Made by a program: the position numbers and the translations under genes
Part shown: positions 26,222-33,570 of the stretch, piece after piece
Numbering within the stretch: position 1 is the first letter of the stretch
How the letters are laid out: every line of letters begins with the position of its first letter
Notes under the pieces: model-generated
What the model was told of the DNA's origin: nothing
Seen by the model: only the letters and a program-made list of their open reading frames with translations
Databases searched by the model: none
NCBI RefSeq assembly: GCF_004340965.1
Contig: NZ_SLYA01000001.1
Coordinates: 62,001-126,000 of the forward strand
Direction of reading: 5' to 3'
DNA length: 64,000 nucleotides
Source of the DNA: Sphingomonas sp. PP-CE-1A-559
GTDB lineage: Bacteria; Pseudomonadota; Alphaproteobacteria; Sphingomonadales; Sphingomonadaceae

Positions 26222-27466
26222 TCACGCGAACATTTCCATCTGCTTGGGTTTTGGGGCGATGATGGGGCGGAGCTCGGCTTTGTCCGCCAGAGCTACCGGG
26301 CGCCAATCCTCGGCGATGATGAAGGGGCGGAGCTTGGCCACGGATACCGTCAACCTTCCGATGTCCGCCAGATGCAGGCGGCGCCAGCGGCGGCTGGTGA
26401 GGATGCCGTTGACTGCTTTTACGCCGAGTCCGGGGACGCGGAGGAGCATTTCGCGGGGGGCGCGGTTGACATCTACCGGGAACGATCCGCGAAATTTGAG
26501 TGCCCAGGCGAGCTTGGGGTCGATGTCGAGCGGCAGCATCCCGGTCGCGTCGTCGGCGGCGGCGACCACCTCGTGCGGCTGGAACTCGTAGAAGCGCATC
26601 AGCCAGTCGGACTGGTACAGCCGGTGCTCGCGCATCAAGGGCGGGCGTTGCAGCGGGAGGACGGCGCTTGCATCGGGGATCGGGCTGAACGCAGAATAAT
26701 AGACGCGGCGCAGGCCGAAGCGGTCGTACAGGGTCGATGCCTTCCGGACGATGTCGCCGTCCGTTGCAGCGTCGGCCCCGACGATCATCTGGGTCGACTG
26801 GCCGGCGGGGGCGTAGCGGGGCGCGGACTTGTACTTGGCCTTGGCGTCCTTGCCGTCGATGATCGACGCCTTCACCTCCGCCATCGCGGTTTCGATGCGG
26901 ACGCCGTCCTTCTCGGGAGCGAGGCGTTTCAGGCCGTTCGCGGTCGGGAGTTCGACGTTGATCGAGACGCGGTCGGCGTACAGCCCGGCCTGATGGACGA
27001 GTTCGGGATCGGCGTCGGGGATCGTCTTGAGGTGGATGTAGCCGCGAAAATGGTGATCCTCGCGCAAACTCCGCGCCACCTCGACCATCTGCTCCATCGT
27101 GTAGTTCGACGACGCGATGATGCCGGACGAGAGGAACAGGCCCTCGATATAATTGCGCTTGTAGAAGGCGATGGTGAGATCGACGACTTCCTTCGCCGTG
27201 AACCGCGCACGCCGTACGTTCGAGCTCTTGCGGTTGATGCAGTAATGGCAGTCGAAGATGCAGCTGTTGGTCAGCAGGATCTTCAGCAGCGAGATGCAGC
27301 GGCCGTCGGGCGCATAGGCGTGGCAGATGCCCATGCCTTCGGTCGAGCCGAGCCCCTTGCCGTCCTTCGAATTGCGCTTGGTCGTGCCCGACGATGCGCA
27401 GGACGCATCGTATTTGGCCGCATCGGCGAGGATCTCGAGCTTTTCACGGGTGTCGAGTTGGGCCAT
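26222..27466 (-). CDS. Putative DNA modification/repair radical SAM protein (TIGR03916-type)
   Basis: A 414-residue protein with a canonical radical-SAM 4Fe-4S motif C69-x3-C73-x2-C76 in LLTNSCIFDCHYCINRKSSN. Extra Cys occur upstream in EGMGICHAYAPDGRCISLLK. The SAM barrel includes GLFLSSGIIASSNYTMEQMV and GYIHLKTIPDADPELVHQAG. The C-terminus carries a helix-hairpin-helix DNA-binding motif (REMLLRVPGLGVKAVNGILT). Families annotated as 'DNA modification/repair radical SAM' consistently neighbour DUF4130 proteins, as here; the reaction is not known to me. A LexA box lies 2 nt before its start codon, so it and probably udgX are SOS-regulated. Confidence 0.9.
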   Translation of the reverse strand: MAQLDTREKLEILADAAKYDASCASSGTTKRNSKDGKGLGSTEGMGICHAYAPDGRCISLLKILLTNSCIFDCHYCINRKSSNVRRARFTAKEVVDLTIAFYKRNYIEGLFLSSGIIASSNYTMEQMVEVARSLREDHHFRGYIHLKTIPDADPELVHQAGLYADRVSINVELPTANGLKRLAPEKDGVRIETAMAEVKASIIDGKDAKAKYKSAPRYAPAGQSTQMIVGADAATDGDIVRKASTLYDRFGLRRVYYSAFSPIPDASAVLPLQRPPLMREHRLYQSDWLMRFYEFQPHEVVAAADDATGMLPLDIDPKLAWALKFRGSFPVDVNRAPREMLLRVPGLGVKAVNGILTSRRWRRLHLADIGRLTVSVAKLRPFIIAEDWRPVALADKAELRPIIAPKPKQMEMFA

Positions 27467-27468
27467 TC

Positions 27469-27483
27469 GTTCGTCTTACGTTC
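27469..27483 (-). promoter_or_regulatory. LexA box (GTTC-N7-GTTC) upstream of the radical-SAM gene
   Basis: GTTC at 27469-27472, seven bases, then GTTC at 27480-27483, a perfect match to the alphaproteobacterial LexA operator. On the coding strand it occupies about -3 to -17 from the ATG at 27466, so bound LexA would block transcription. The site overlaps the expected ribosome-binding region. Confidence 0.8.
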
Positions 27484-27561
27484 CGCGAAAAGGGGTGTCG
27501 AGTGATGGAGATCAACTTGTCGCTATGTCGTTGTACTGGCCGCCTTTCGGGTCGGCCCCGA

Positions 27562-27602
27562 TGCCGGAAGTGCACAAAGTGCAGACGCTGGGAGCATTTT
27601 TC
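27562..27602 (-). repeat. Shared promoter-proximal sequence, copy 2
   Basis: The reverse complement of this stretch matches 22221-22262 with a few substitutions and a 2-nt indel. It lies about 100 nt upstream of the radical-SAM gene. AAGTGCAGAC (27577-27586) also pairs perfectly with GTCTGCACTT (27607-27616), which copy 1 lacks. Confidence 0.7.
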
Positions 27603-27616
27603 CGATGTCTGCACTT
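27577..27616. terminator. 10-bp inverted repeat in the radical-SAM/small-protein gap
   Basis: Perfect arms AAGTGCAGAC and GTCTGCACTT with a 20-nt loop containing GCATTTTTCC. It lies downstream of the 58-residue ORF on the reverse strand and may end the smc transcript, or it may be an operator. The rest of 27484-27684 shows no gene. Confidence 0.45.
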
Positions 27617-27684
27617 AGGCCCCGACGTGGACGATTGCGGATTCACGACGGTGGCAGGATCGGGTTGTGTAGGACACCCGAAAG

Positions 27685-27861
27685 TCAGCCGAACAGATAG
27701 CGGATCAGGTCGACCATGCCGCCGAGGCTGACGGGCAGGAGCAGCAACAGGAAGAGATAGACGAAGATCAGGCGGGTGAGCGCCTTCTCGTGCCGATACA
27801 CGGGCTTGCGCGGAGGCAGGTCCTCCTTGCGCGGCCAGATGCTGGATTCGTCGAGGAACAT
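27685..27861 (-). CDS. 58-residue single-span membrane protein downstream of smc
   Basis: Not recognised by family. The ATG at 27861 opens a frame of 58 codons with a polar, charged N-terminus (DESSIWPRKEDLPPRKPVYR). One long hydrophobic segment follows (LIFVYLFLLLLLPVSLGGMV), then a short tail, DLIRYLFG. The charge pattern puts the N-terminus in the cytoplasm. It begins 33 nt after the smc stop on the same strand, so it is probably the last gene of that operon. The ribosome-binding site is weak. Codon use and the clean soluble-then-membrane pattern make a real gene likely. Confidence 0.65.
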   Translation of the reverse strand: MFLDESSIWPRKEDLPPRKPVYRHEKALTRLIFVYLFLLLLLPVSLGGMVDLIRYLFG

Positions 27862-27894
27862 CGAGGGTCAACGTCGCGCACGGGGATTGTCTCC

Positions 27895-30800
27895 CTACGC
27901 GGTTGCAATGAGTCCGGTCGCGGCTTGCAGGTCGACCGAGACGAGGCGGCTGACACCGCGTTCGATCATCGTCACGCCGAACAGGCGGTGCATGCGGCTC
28001 ATCGTGACGGCGTTGTGCGTGACGACGAGGTAGCGCGTGTCGGTGTCGCGCGACATCCGGTCGAGCAGGTCGCAGAAGCGCTCGATATTCGCATCGTCGA
28101 GCGGCGCGTCGACCTCGTCGAGGACGCAGATCGGCGCGGGGTTGGTAAGGAACAGGCCGAAGATCAGCGCGACCGCGGTGAGTGCCTGTTCGCCGCCCGA
28201 CAGCAGCGTTAGCGACTGGAGGCGTTTGCCGGGTGGTTGTGCCATGATTTCGAGTCCGGCTTCGAGCGGGTCGTTGGAATCGATCAGTTCCAAGTGCGCG
28301 GCGCCGCCGTCGAAGAGCGTGGTGAACAAGCGCTGGAAATGGCCGTTGACCGCTTCGAATGCCGCGAGCAGGCGTTGGCGACCTTCGCGGTTGAGCGTGC
28401 CGATCGAGCCGCGCAGACGATTGACCGCCTGGCCGAGTTCGTCACGCTCGACCGCGTTGCCGCGCGCGGACTCTTCGAGTTCGGCGAGTTCGGCCTCGGC
28501 GACGAGGTTGACCGGGCCGATCCGCTCGCGGTCGGTGGTGAGGCGGTCGTGCGTGGCGGACTCCTCGGCTGGCGCGCGTACGTCGGCGACCGCGAAGCCG
28601 AGGCGTTCGGGGAGCACCGGGGCGGGGCATTGGAAGCGCTCGCCCGAGAGGCGGCCGAGATCGAGGCGGCGCGCTTCGTGGTTCTCGACACGGGCGATCG
28701 CGCCGGCGCGGGCTTCGCGGGCGACGGCGAGCGCTTCGGTGGCGGCGCGGTGGGCGTCGTCGGCGGTGCGGGCGGCGGTCTCCGCGGTGCGTTCGGTGGC
28801 GAGGAGCGTGTCGGCGGTTGCGCGCGCGTCTTGGTGTTCGGCGTCGAGCGTCTCGATTTCAGCGTCGAGGGTGGTGGGGCGAGCGGCGATCGCGGCGAGG
28901 TCGGCGCCCAGCGTCGTTTCGCGCGAGTCCATGGCGGCGATGCGCTTGGCGGCTTCACCCGCGCGCGCGCGCCAGCTTCGGGTGTCGGCTTGCGCCGCGG
29001 ACAGGCGTTCGCGGTGGGTGGCGATGCTGCGGTCGAGCGTGGTGCGATCGGCACGGGCCTGTGCGACGGCGGTGCGGGCGCGTTCGGCGTCGTACTGGAG
29101 CGTGGCGACCTGGCGGGCGTTGGCGGTGCCGTCGGGGACTGCCGCCATCGCGGCCTCGGCGCGGGTGCGGTCGGCGTGGGAGTCGGCGACGTCGTCGGCG
29201 ATGCGGTGCGCGCGGACGTCGAGGTCTGCCCGCTGGGTGGCGAGGCGTTCGAGCGCGGCGGCGGCGCGGTCCTCTTGGCGGATAGCGTCGCGCGCGGCGG
29301 TTTCGGCGCGTTGGAGGGCGGCGCGGGCGGTTTGCAACTGGCCTCTAGCCTGGGCGATGCGCTCGTCGATCGCGGCGCGCGTTCGTTCGGCGTCGTCCAG
29401 CGCTTTGGCCGCAGCGGGGCGGGCGGCCTGGAGCGCGGCGAGGCGGTTGCGGCGGACGAGGCGTTCGGCGGCGGCCGCGCCGGTGCCGGTTGCGGTGAAG
29501 CCGTCCCAGCGGCGGAGTTGGCCGTCTCGGGTGACGATGCGCTGACCGACGGCGAGGTGTTGCTGGCCGTCGGTGTCGACGACGAAGACCTGCGCCAGCC
29601 TGCGGGCGAGGGCGGGGGGCGCGTCGACATGCTTTGCCAGCGGTTCGGCACCGGCGGGCGCGGCGGGGTCGTCTTCGCGGGGCTCGGCGCCTGCCCATGC
29701 ATCAAGGCCGGTGTCGAGATCGTCGCCGAGCGCGGCGGCGAGCGCGCGTTCGTAGCCGGTGTTGGCCGAGACATGGTCGAGCAGCCGATCGCGGCCGCTG
29801 CGCTGCGTTGCCTTGGTGAGCGCGGTCACTTCGCTGTCGATCGCGGCGAGGTCTGCGCGGGCGGTGGCGCGGGTGGTTTCGGCGGCGTCTCGCGCGCTGG
29901 TCGCGGTGGCTTCGTCGGTGTCTGCCTGGGCGATGGCCTGGCGGGCGGACTCTGCTGCGGCGGTTGCAGCGCGTCGGGCTTCGGCGGCGGTCTCGCGCTC
30001 TGCGGCTAGCGGGGCGGGGTCGCCGAGGGCGCGAAGGGCGGCGGCGATCTGCGCGGCGTCGCGATCGGCGCGGTCGGCGCGGGTGCGGGCGGCGGCGAGG
30101 GCTGCGCTGGCGACACGGACTTCGGCGGCGTCGCGGGCTTGCGTGGCGAGTGCTTGGGCCAGCGCGACTTCGGCGTCTCGCGCGCGACGTTCGGTTTCTG
30201 CGAGTGCGGCGTCGAGATCGGGGATCGCGGCGGTGGCATCGGCGATCGCGGCGTCGAGCGCCTTGGCCTCGTCGGCGAGGCGGGCGAGCGCAGCGGCGGC
30301 GTCGCTGGCGAGCGATCCTTCGCGGGCACGGTCGTCGGCGATCCGGGCGCGGGCGTCGGTGAGGTCGGCGATCCTGCGCTCGACGCTAGCCTTTTCGGTC
30401 TTGAGCGCGGCGAGGCGGTGGGCGAGATCGCCGACGAGGTCGCGCGCGGCGAGTGCTGCGGTGCGGGCGGTGGAGACGGCTTCGATCGCGCGATGCTGGT
30501 TGGCGGCGGCTGCGCGTTCTGCTTCGGCGGTGGCGTGGACGCGGGTTTCTGCGGCGCTGGCTTCGGCTTTGGCGGCATCGGCTGCGGTGGCGGCTTCGCG
30601 CCATCGGGCGAATAATGTGCGCGCTTCGGCGACGCGGATCTGCGCGGAGATAAGGCGGTAGCGTTCGGCGGCGCGGGCCTGGCGTTTCAGTGTGGCAGCG
30701 CGCGCGTCCTGGTCGGAGATGATCTCGTCGAGCTTGGCGAGATTGGCTTCGGTGGCGCGGAGCTTCCCCTCGGCGTCTTTGCGGCGGACGTGGAGGCCGG

Positions 30801-31281
30801 CGATCCCGGCGGCTTCCTCCAGCATCGCGCGGCGGTCGGCGGGCTTGGCGGCGATGACCGCGCCGATCTTGCCTTGGCTGACGAGCGCGGGGGAATGCGC
30901 GCCGGTGGCGGCGTCGGCGAAGAGTAGGCCGACGTCTTTTGCGCGGACGTCGCGGCCGTCGATCCGGTAGGCGGAGCCGGCGCCGCGTTCGATCCGGCGG
31001 ACGATCTCGCGCTCGTCGCCTGCTATTTCCGCGAGGATCGAGACTTCGGCGAAATCGCGCGGGGGGCGGGTGGCGGTGCCGGCGAAGATCACGTCTTCCA
31101 TACCGGCGCCGCGAAGGGACTTGGCGCTGGCCTCGCCCATCGTCCAGCGGAGGGCTTCGAGGAGGTTCGATTTGCCGCAGCCATTGGGGCCGACGACGCC
31201 GGTCAGGCCGGGTTCGATGCGGAGGTCGGCGGGATCGACGAAACTCTTGAAGCCGGTGATGCGGAGGCGCTTGATCTGCAT
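27895..31281 (-). CDS. smc: Chromosome segregation protein SMC
   Basis: The SMC ATPase compacts and segregates chromosomes with ScpA/ScpB. From ATG 31281 it is 1128 residues; the frame is open further upstream, but that part is repeat DNA. The N-terminal head has Walker A GVVGPNGCGKSNLLEALRW at about 29-47. Two long Ala/Arg/Glu-rich coiled coils flank a hinge at about 490-620. The C-terminal head has the signature LLSGGEQALTAVALIFGLFL and Walker B ICVLDEVDAPLDDANIERFC. It follows two DsbA-family genes and a DciA-like gene on the same strand. scpA and scpB are not in the window. Confidence 0.95.
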   Translation of the reverse strand: MQIKRLRITGFKSFVDPADLRIEPGLTGVVGPNGCGKSNLLEALRWTMGEASAKSLRGAGMEDVIFAGTATRPPRDFAEVSILAEIAGDEREIVRRIERGAGSAYRIDGRDVRAKDVGLLFADAATGAHSPALVSQGKIGAVIAAKPADRRAMLEEAAGIAGLHVRRKDAEGKLRATEANLAKLDEIISDQDARAATLKRQARAAERYRLISAQIRVAEARTLFARWREAATAADAAKAEASAAETRVHATAEAERAAAANQHRAIEAVSTARTAALAARDLVGDLAHRLAALKTEKASVERRIADLTDARARIADDRAREGSLASDAAAALARLADEAKALDAAIADATAAIPDLDAALAETERRARDAEVALAQALATQARDAAEVRVASAALAAARTRADRADRDAAQIAAALRALGDPAPLAAERETAAEARRAATAAAESARQAIAQADTDEATATSARDAAETTRATARADLAAIDSEVTALTKATQRSGRDRLLDHVSANTGYERALAAALGDDLDTGLDAWAGAEPREDDPAAPAGAEPLAKHVDAPPALARRLAQVFVVDTDGQQHLAVGQRIVTRDGQLRRWDGFTATGTGAAAAERLVRRNRLAALQAARPAAAKALDDAERTRAAIDERIAQARGQLQTARAALQRAETAARDAIRQEDRAAAALERLATQRADLDVRAHRIADDVADSHADRTRAEAAMAAVPDGTANARQVATLQYDAERARTAVAQARADRTTLDRSIATHRERLSAAQADTRSWRARAGEAAKRIAAMDSRETTLGADLAAIAARPTTLDAEIETLDAEHQDARATADTLLATERTAETAARTADDAHRAATEALAVAREARAGAIARVENHEARRLDLGRLSGERFQCPAPVLPERLGFAVADVRAPAEESATHDRLTTDRERIGPVNLVAEAELAELEESARGNAVERDELGQAVNRLRGSIGTLNREGRQRLLAAFEAVNGHFQRLFTTLFDGGAAHLELIDSNDPLEAGLEIMAQPPGKRLQSLTLLSGGEQALTAVALIFGLFLTNPAPICVLDEVDAPLDDANIERFCDLLDRMSRDTDTRYLVVTHNAVTMSRMHRLFGVTMIERGVSRLVSVDLQAATGLIATA

Positions 31282-31323
31282 TCTTGCGCCCCCCGACGAC
31301 TGTGATTTTATGCCGAACCGTAA

Positions 31324-31378
31324 AGCTTGTGTCCCCGCGAAGGCGGGGACACAGTTTGGGCTCCCGCCTCCGCGGGAG
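31324..31378. repeat. Palindromic pair, 'TCCCCGCGAAGGCGGGGA' type, copy 1
   Basis: GTGTCCCCGCGAAGGCGGGG is followed by the inverted CTCCCGCCTCCGCGGGAGA. A related pair is at 47881-47931. It lies between smc and the DsbA lipoprotein gene. Confidence 0.8.
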
Positions 31379-31421
31379 AACAAGAAGGAGCTGCCCATGG
31401 GCAAGCGTACTGCCCTTGCCT

Positions 31422-31527
31422 CCACCCCGGCGAAGGCCGGGGCCCAATTGGAGAGGTCGCGGTAACGAAGCGCTGATCTCCGTTAGCAACGTCCCCCAAT
31501 TGGGCCCCGGCCTTCGCCGGGGTGGTA
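31422..31527. repeat. Composite intergenic palindrome, 'CCACCCCGGCGAAGGCCGGGGCC' family, copy 2
   Basis: The arms at 31422-31450 and 31492-31527 are inverted, ending in CCCAATTGG. The spacer GAGAGGTCGCGGTAACGAAG, then CGCT, closely matches that of copy 1 at 9221-9328. The conserved arms plus spacer indicate a mobilised or duplicated unit of about 106 bp. Confidence 0.88.
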
Positions 31528-31548
31528 GTTACTGGTGGTGGGGTTAGC

Positions 31549-32289
31549 TTACGCCCCAGCCGCCTTCAGCGCCTTCTCCATCTGATCCCAGCTCACGACC
31601 TGATCGAGCTTCTTGTCGTTGATCAGGAACGTCGGCGTGCCCGTGACGGTGCCGGCCTGCATCGCGTTCTCGGTCGGCTTGGCCATCACTTCGAGCTGCT
31701 TCTGATCCGCGAGGCATGCGCGCGCCTTCGTTTCCGGGATCCCGCGCTGCTTGACGAAATCGATCGCGCCCATCTGTTCGGCGAGCTTGGTCGCGACGAC
31801 CGTCGGCGGCTGGTTGGCGAGCGCCTTTTGCTGGTCGGGGGTCATCGCCTGGAGCTTGTCGAGGAAGGCGATCTGGTTGCCGTACATCTGCTCGAGGATC
31901 GGGAAGAACGGCGCGACGCCGCCGCACTGGCCGAGCAGGGTCAGCGCCACGTCGGGTGCGCCGTGGACGAGGAAGTCGCGGAATTCGAAGCTGACCTTCC
32001 CGGTCGAGACGTACTTTTCCGTCAGTGGCTTGTACGCCTCACGGCCGAACGCGCCGCAGGTCGGGCACGAGCGCGCGCCGTATTCGACGAGCTTGATCGG
32101 CGCGTTCGGGTTACCCATCAGGTAACCCTCGGGGGTCTTCACGACCGTCTCGGTCCAGTTCTGGCCGGCGGGGGCTGCGGCGGCTGCTACCGGCGCGGCG
32201 GCGGGCTGGTCGACGTTACCGGTCGAATCGTTCTTCGAGCAGGCGGCGAGCGCGAGCGGCAGGACGGCGAGCGTGGTCAGGAACTTCAT
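31549..32289 (-). CDS. DsbA-family thioredoxin-fold lipoprotein
   Basis: A 246-residue envelope protein with a lipoprotein signal (LAVLPLALAACS, lipobox LAAC) and a Pro/Ala linker. A DsbA-type thioredoxin domain then follows: IKLVEYGARSCPTCGAFGRE with the CPTC redox pair, an inserted helical domain, and the cis-Pro loop GTVTGTPTFLINDKK. It may act as a disulfide oxidase or isomerase partnered by DsbB (20218-20724). It is one of two tandem paralogues; the other (32316-32981) uses CSHC. It sits between a DciA-like gene and smc, with no obvious functional link to DNA. Confidence 0.9.
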   Translation of the reverse strand: MKFLTTLAVLPLALAACSKNDSTGNVDQPAAAPVAAAAAPAGQNWTETVVKTPEGYLMGNPNAPIKLVEYGARSCPTCGAFGREAYKPLTEKYVSTGKVSFEFRDFLVHGAPDVALTLLGQCGGVAPFFPILEQMYGNQIAFLDKLQAMTPDQQKALANQPPTVVATKLAEQMGAIDFVKQRGIPETKARACLADQKQLEVMAKPTENAMQAGTVTGTPTFLINDKKLDQVVSWDQMEKALKAAGA

Positions 32290-32315
32290 CGGGTTACTCC
32301 AGTGGATCACGTGAA

Positions 32316-32981
32316 TTAACGGGCGCCTGCCTTGCGGAGCGCGGGTTCGAGCTGTTCCCAGCCGACGTGCGGGACGAGTCTGCCGTTGAGGTAGAAGGTC
32401 GGCGTGGAGTCGATCTCCTTGGGCGCGTCGGCGGTCAGTTTGACGATGCGGTCGATCTCGGGCTGGTTGGCGAAACACGCGTTTATCGCGGCGTCCGACA
32501 GCCCGCGTGCCTTGACGAACGCGGTCAGGCCGGAGCCGTCGGCGTTGGCGCGGATCTGGGCCGCGGCCGGGTACATGTTCAGGCGCGCGGCGTTGCCCTG
32601 CTGGTATTCGATCCCGCGCTCGAGCCATTGCGGCTGCGCGGCGAAGATCGCGGACGAGGTGGCGGAGAAGCCTTTCGGGCCGGTGCAGCGGGCGAGGATC
32701 GCTGCGGCCAGGTCGAGCCGGTCGCGGATGAAGCTGCGGACTTCGAGGCTGGTCGAGCCCGACGCGATCATCTGGCGCTTGAGCACGGGCTCGGACTTCA
32801 CCGAGAAGTCGGCACAGTGCGAACAGGTGTAGCTGGCGTATTCGACGAGCTTCACGCGGGCGGCGGGGTTGCCGATCAGGTAGGCGCCCGAGGGGAGAAT
32901 GCGCGCGGTCTGCGACCAGTCGCGTTTGGGCGCGGCGCCGGTCAGCAGGAAGAGGGCGAAGACGGCAATTAGGATGCGCAT
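32316..32981 (-). CDS. DsbA-family thioredoxin-fold protein
   Basis: A 221-residue periplasmic protein with a Sec signal peptide (ILIAVFALFLLTGAAP). The redox pair is CSHC in VKLVEYASYTCSHCADFSVK. A helical insert follows (DLAAAILARCTGPKGFSATS), then the cis-Pro loop IDSTPTFYLNGRLVP. Its ATG overlaps the stop of the DciA-like gene (TGATG), so translation is coupled. It is 26 nt upstream of its lipoprotein paralogue. The two share the 'PSGAYLIGNP / TPEGYLMGNP' segment, indicating a tandem duplication. Confidence 0.9.
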   Translation of the reverse strand: MRILIAVFALFLLTGAAPKRDWSQTARILPSGAYLIGNPAARVKLVEYASYTCSHCADFSVKSEPVLKRQMIASGSTSLEVRSFIRDRLDLAAAILARCTGPKGFSATSSAIFAAQPQWLERGIEYQQGNAARLNMYPAAAQIRANADGSGLTAFVKARGLSDAAINACFANQPEIDRIVKLTADAPKEIDSTPTFYLNGRLVPHVGWEQLEPALRKAGAR

Positions 32982-33544
32982 CAGTTGATCCTGGGAAGGC
33001 CGTGCGTCGAGGCGACGCCGGCGGCGAGGGATTCGAGGACGGCGCGCAGTTCCGGATCGGCGATGCCCTTCAGGCTCATACCGAGATCGACGGGGACCGG
33101 GCGGATCGATGGCGGCGCCTTGCGTGGAACGGGTGCGGCGACCTCGCCCTGGCGGATCGCGACCTTCACGATCGCGGCATAGCCGAAGAAGCGGTTCACG
33201 CGCTCGATGATCTCGGGCGCGATGTGCTGCATCATCGGTGCGTGTGCGCCGCGGACGGTAAGGGTCAGGACGCCGTCCTGCTTCTTGCCGACCGGGAAGC
33301 GGATCGATTCGGGGATGCTCGCGCCGGCCAGTTTCGCGCCGACGATCTCGGGCCAGCGGCTGACGATCGAGGACTGGACGAAGCCGAATCGCCGGAATGC
33401 CGCGCCGCCGATCGCGGGCAACAGCTCGGCGACCGCGCGCGAGCGATTCTCACGCGGGGCGTCTGGGTCGGTCCTGCCTTTCACGCGCTTCGTCGCCGGC
33501 TTGGGCGTCGCGGGTTTGGCCGTGGAAACGGGCGGCTTGCTCAT
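32981..33544 (-). CDS. DUF721-family (DciA-like) protein
   Basis: DciA proteins load the replicative helicase in bacteria lacking DnaC; DUF721 is the family domain. From ATG 33544 it is 187 residues with a basic, Lys/Pro-rich N-terminus. The DUF721 core is GFVQSSIVSRWPEIVGAKLA, then SIRFPVGKKQDGVLTLTVRG and APEIIERVNRFFGYAAIVKV. The C-terminal region is an extension of low similarity. The frame is open upstream to 33733, but that part overlaps mutY. Only 26 nt separate its start from the mutY start. Whether it loads DnaB here is inferred from the family. Confidence 0.82.
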   Translation of the reverse strand: MSKPPVSTAKPATPKPATKRVKGRTDPDAPRENRSRAVAELLPAIGGAAFRRFGFVQSSIVSRWPEIVGAKLAGASIPESIRFPVGKKQDGVLTLTVRGAHAPMMQHIAPEIIERVNRFFGYAAIVKVAIRQGEVAAPVPRKAPPSIRPVPVDLGMSLKGIADPELRAVLESLAAGVASTHGLPRIN

Positions 33545-33570
33545 CCGCAATCCCATGCCATAGGCGACGC

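Noticed and set aside
28037..30009. Long forward-strand frames (over 500 codons) across smc
   Set aside because: Gly/Ala/Arg-rich mirror of the SMC coiled coil with no domains; the reverse frame carries Walker A, signature and Walker B motifs.
9221..31527. Repeated palindromes as a CRISPR array
   Set aside because: The repeats are dispersed, paired and inverted, not regularly spaced direct repeats, and no cas gene is present.
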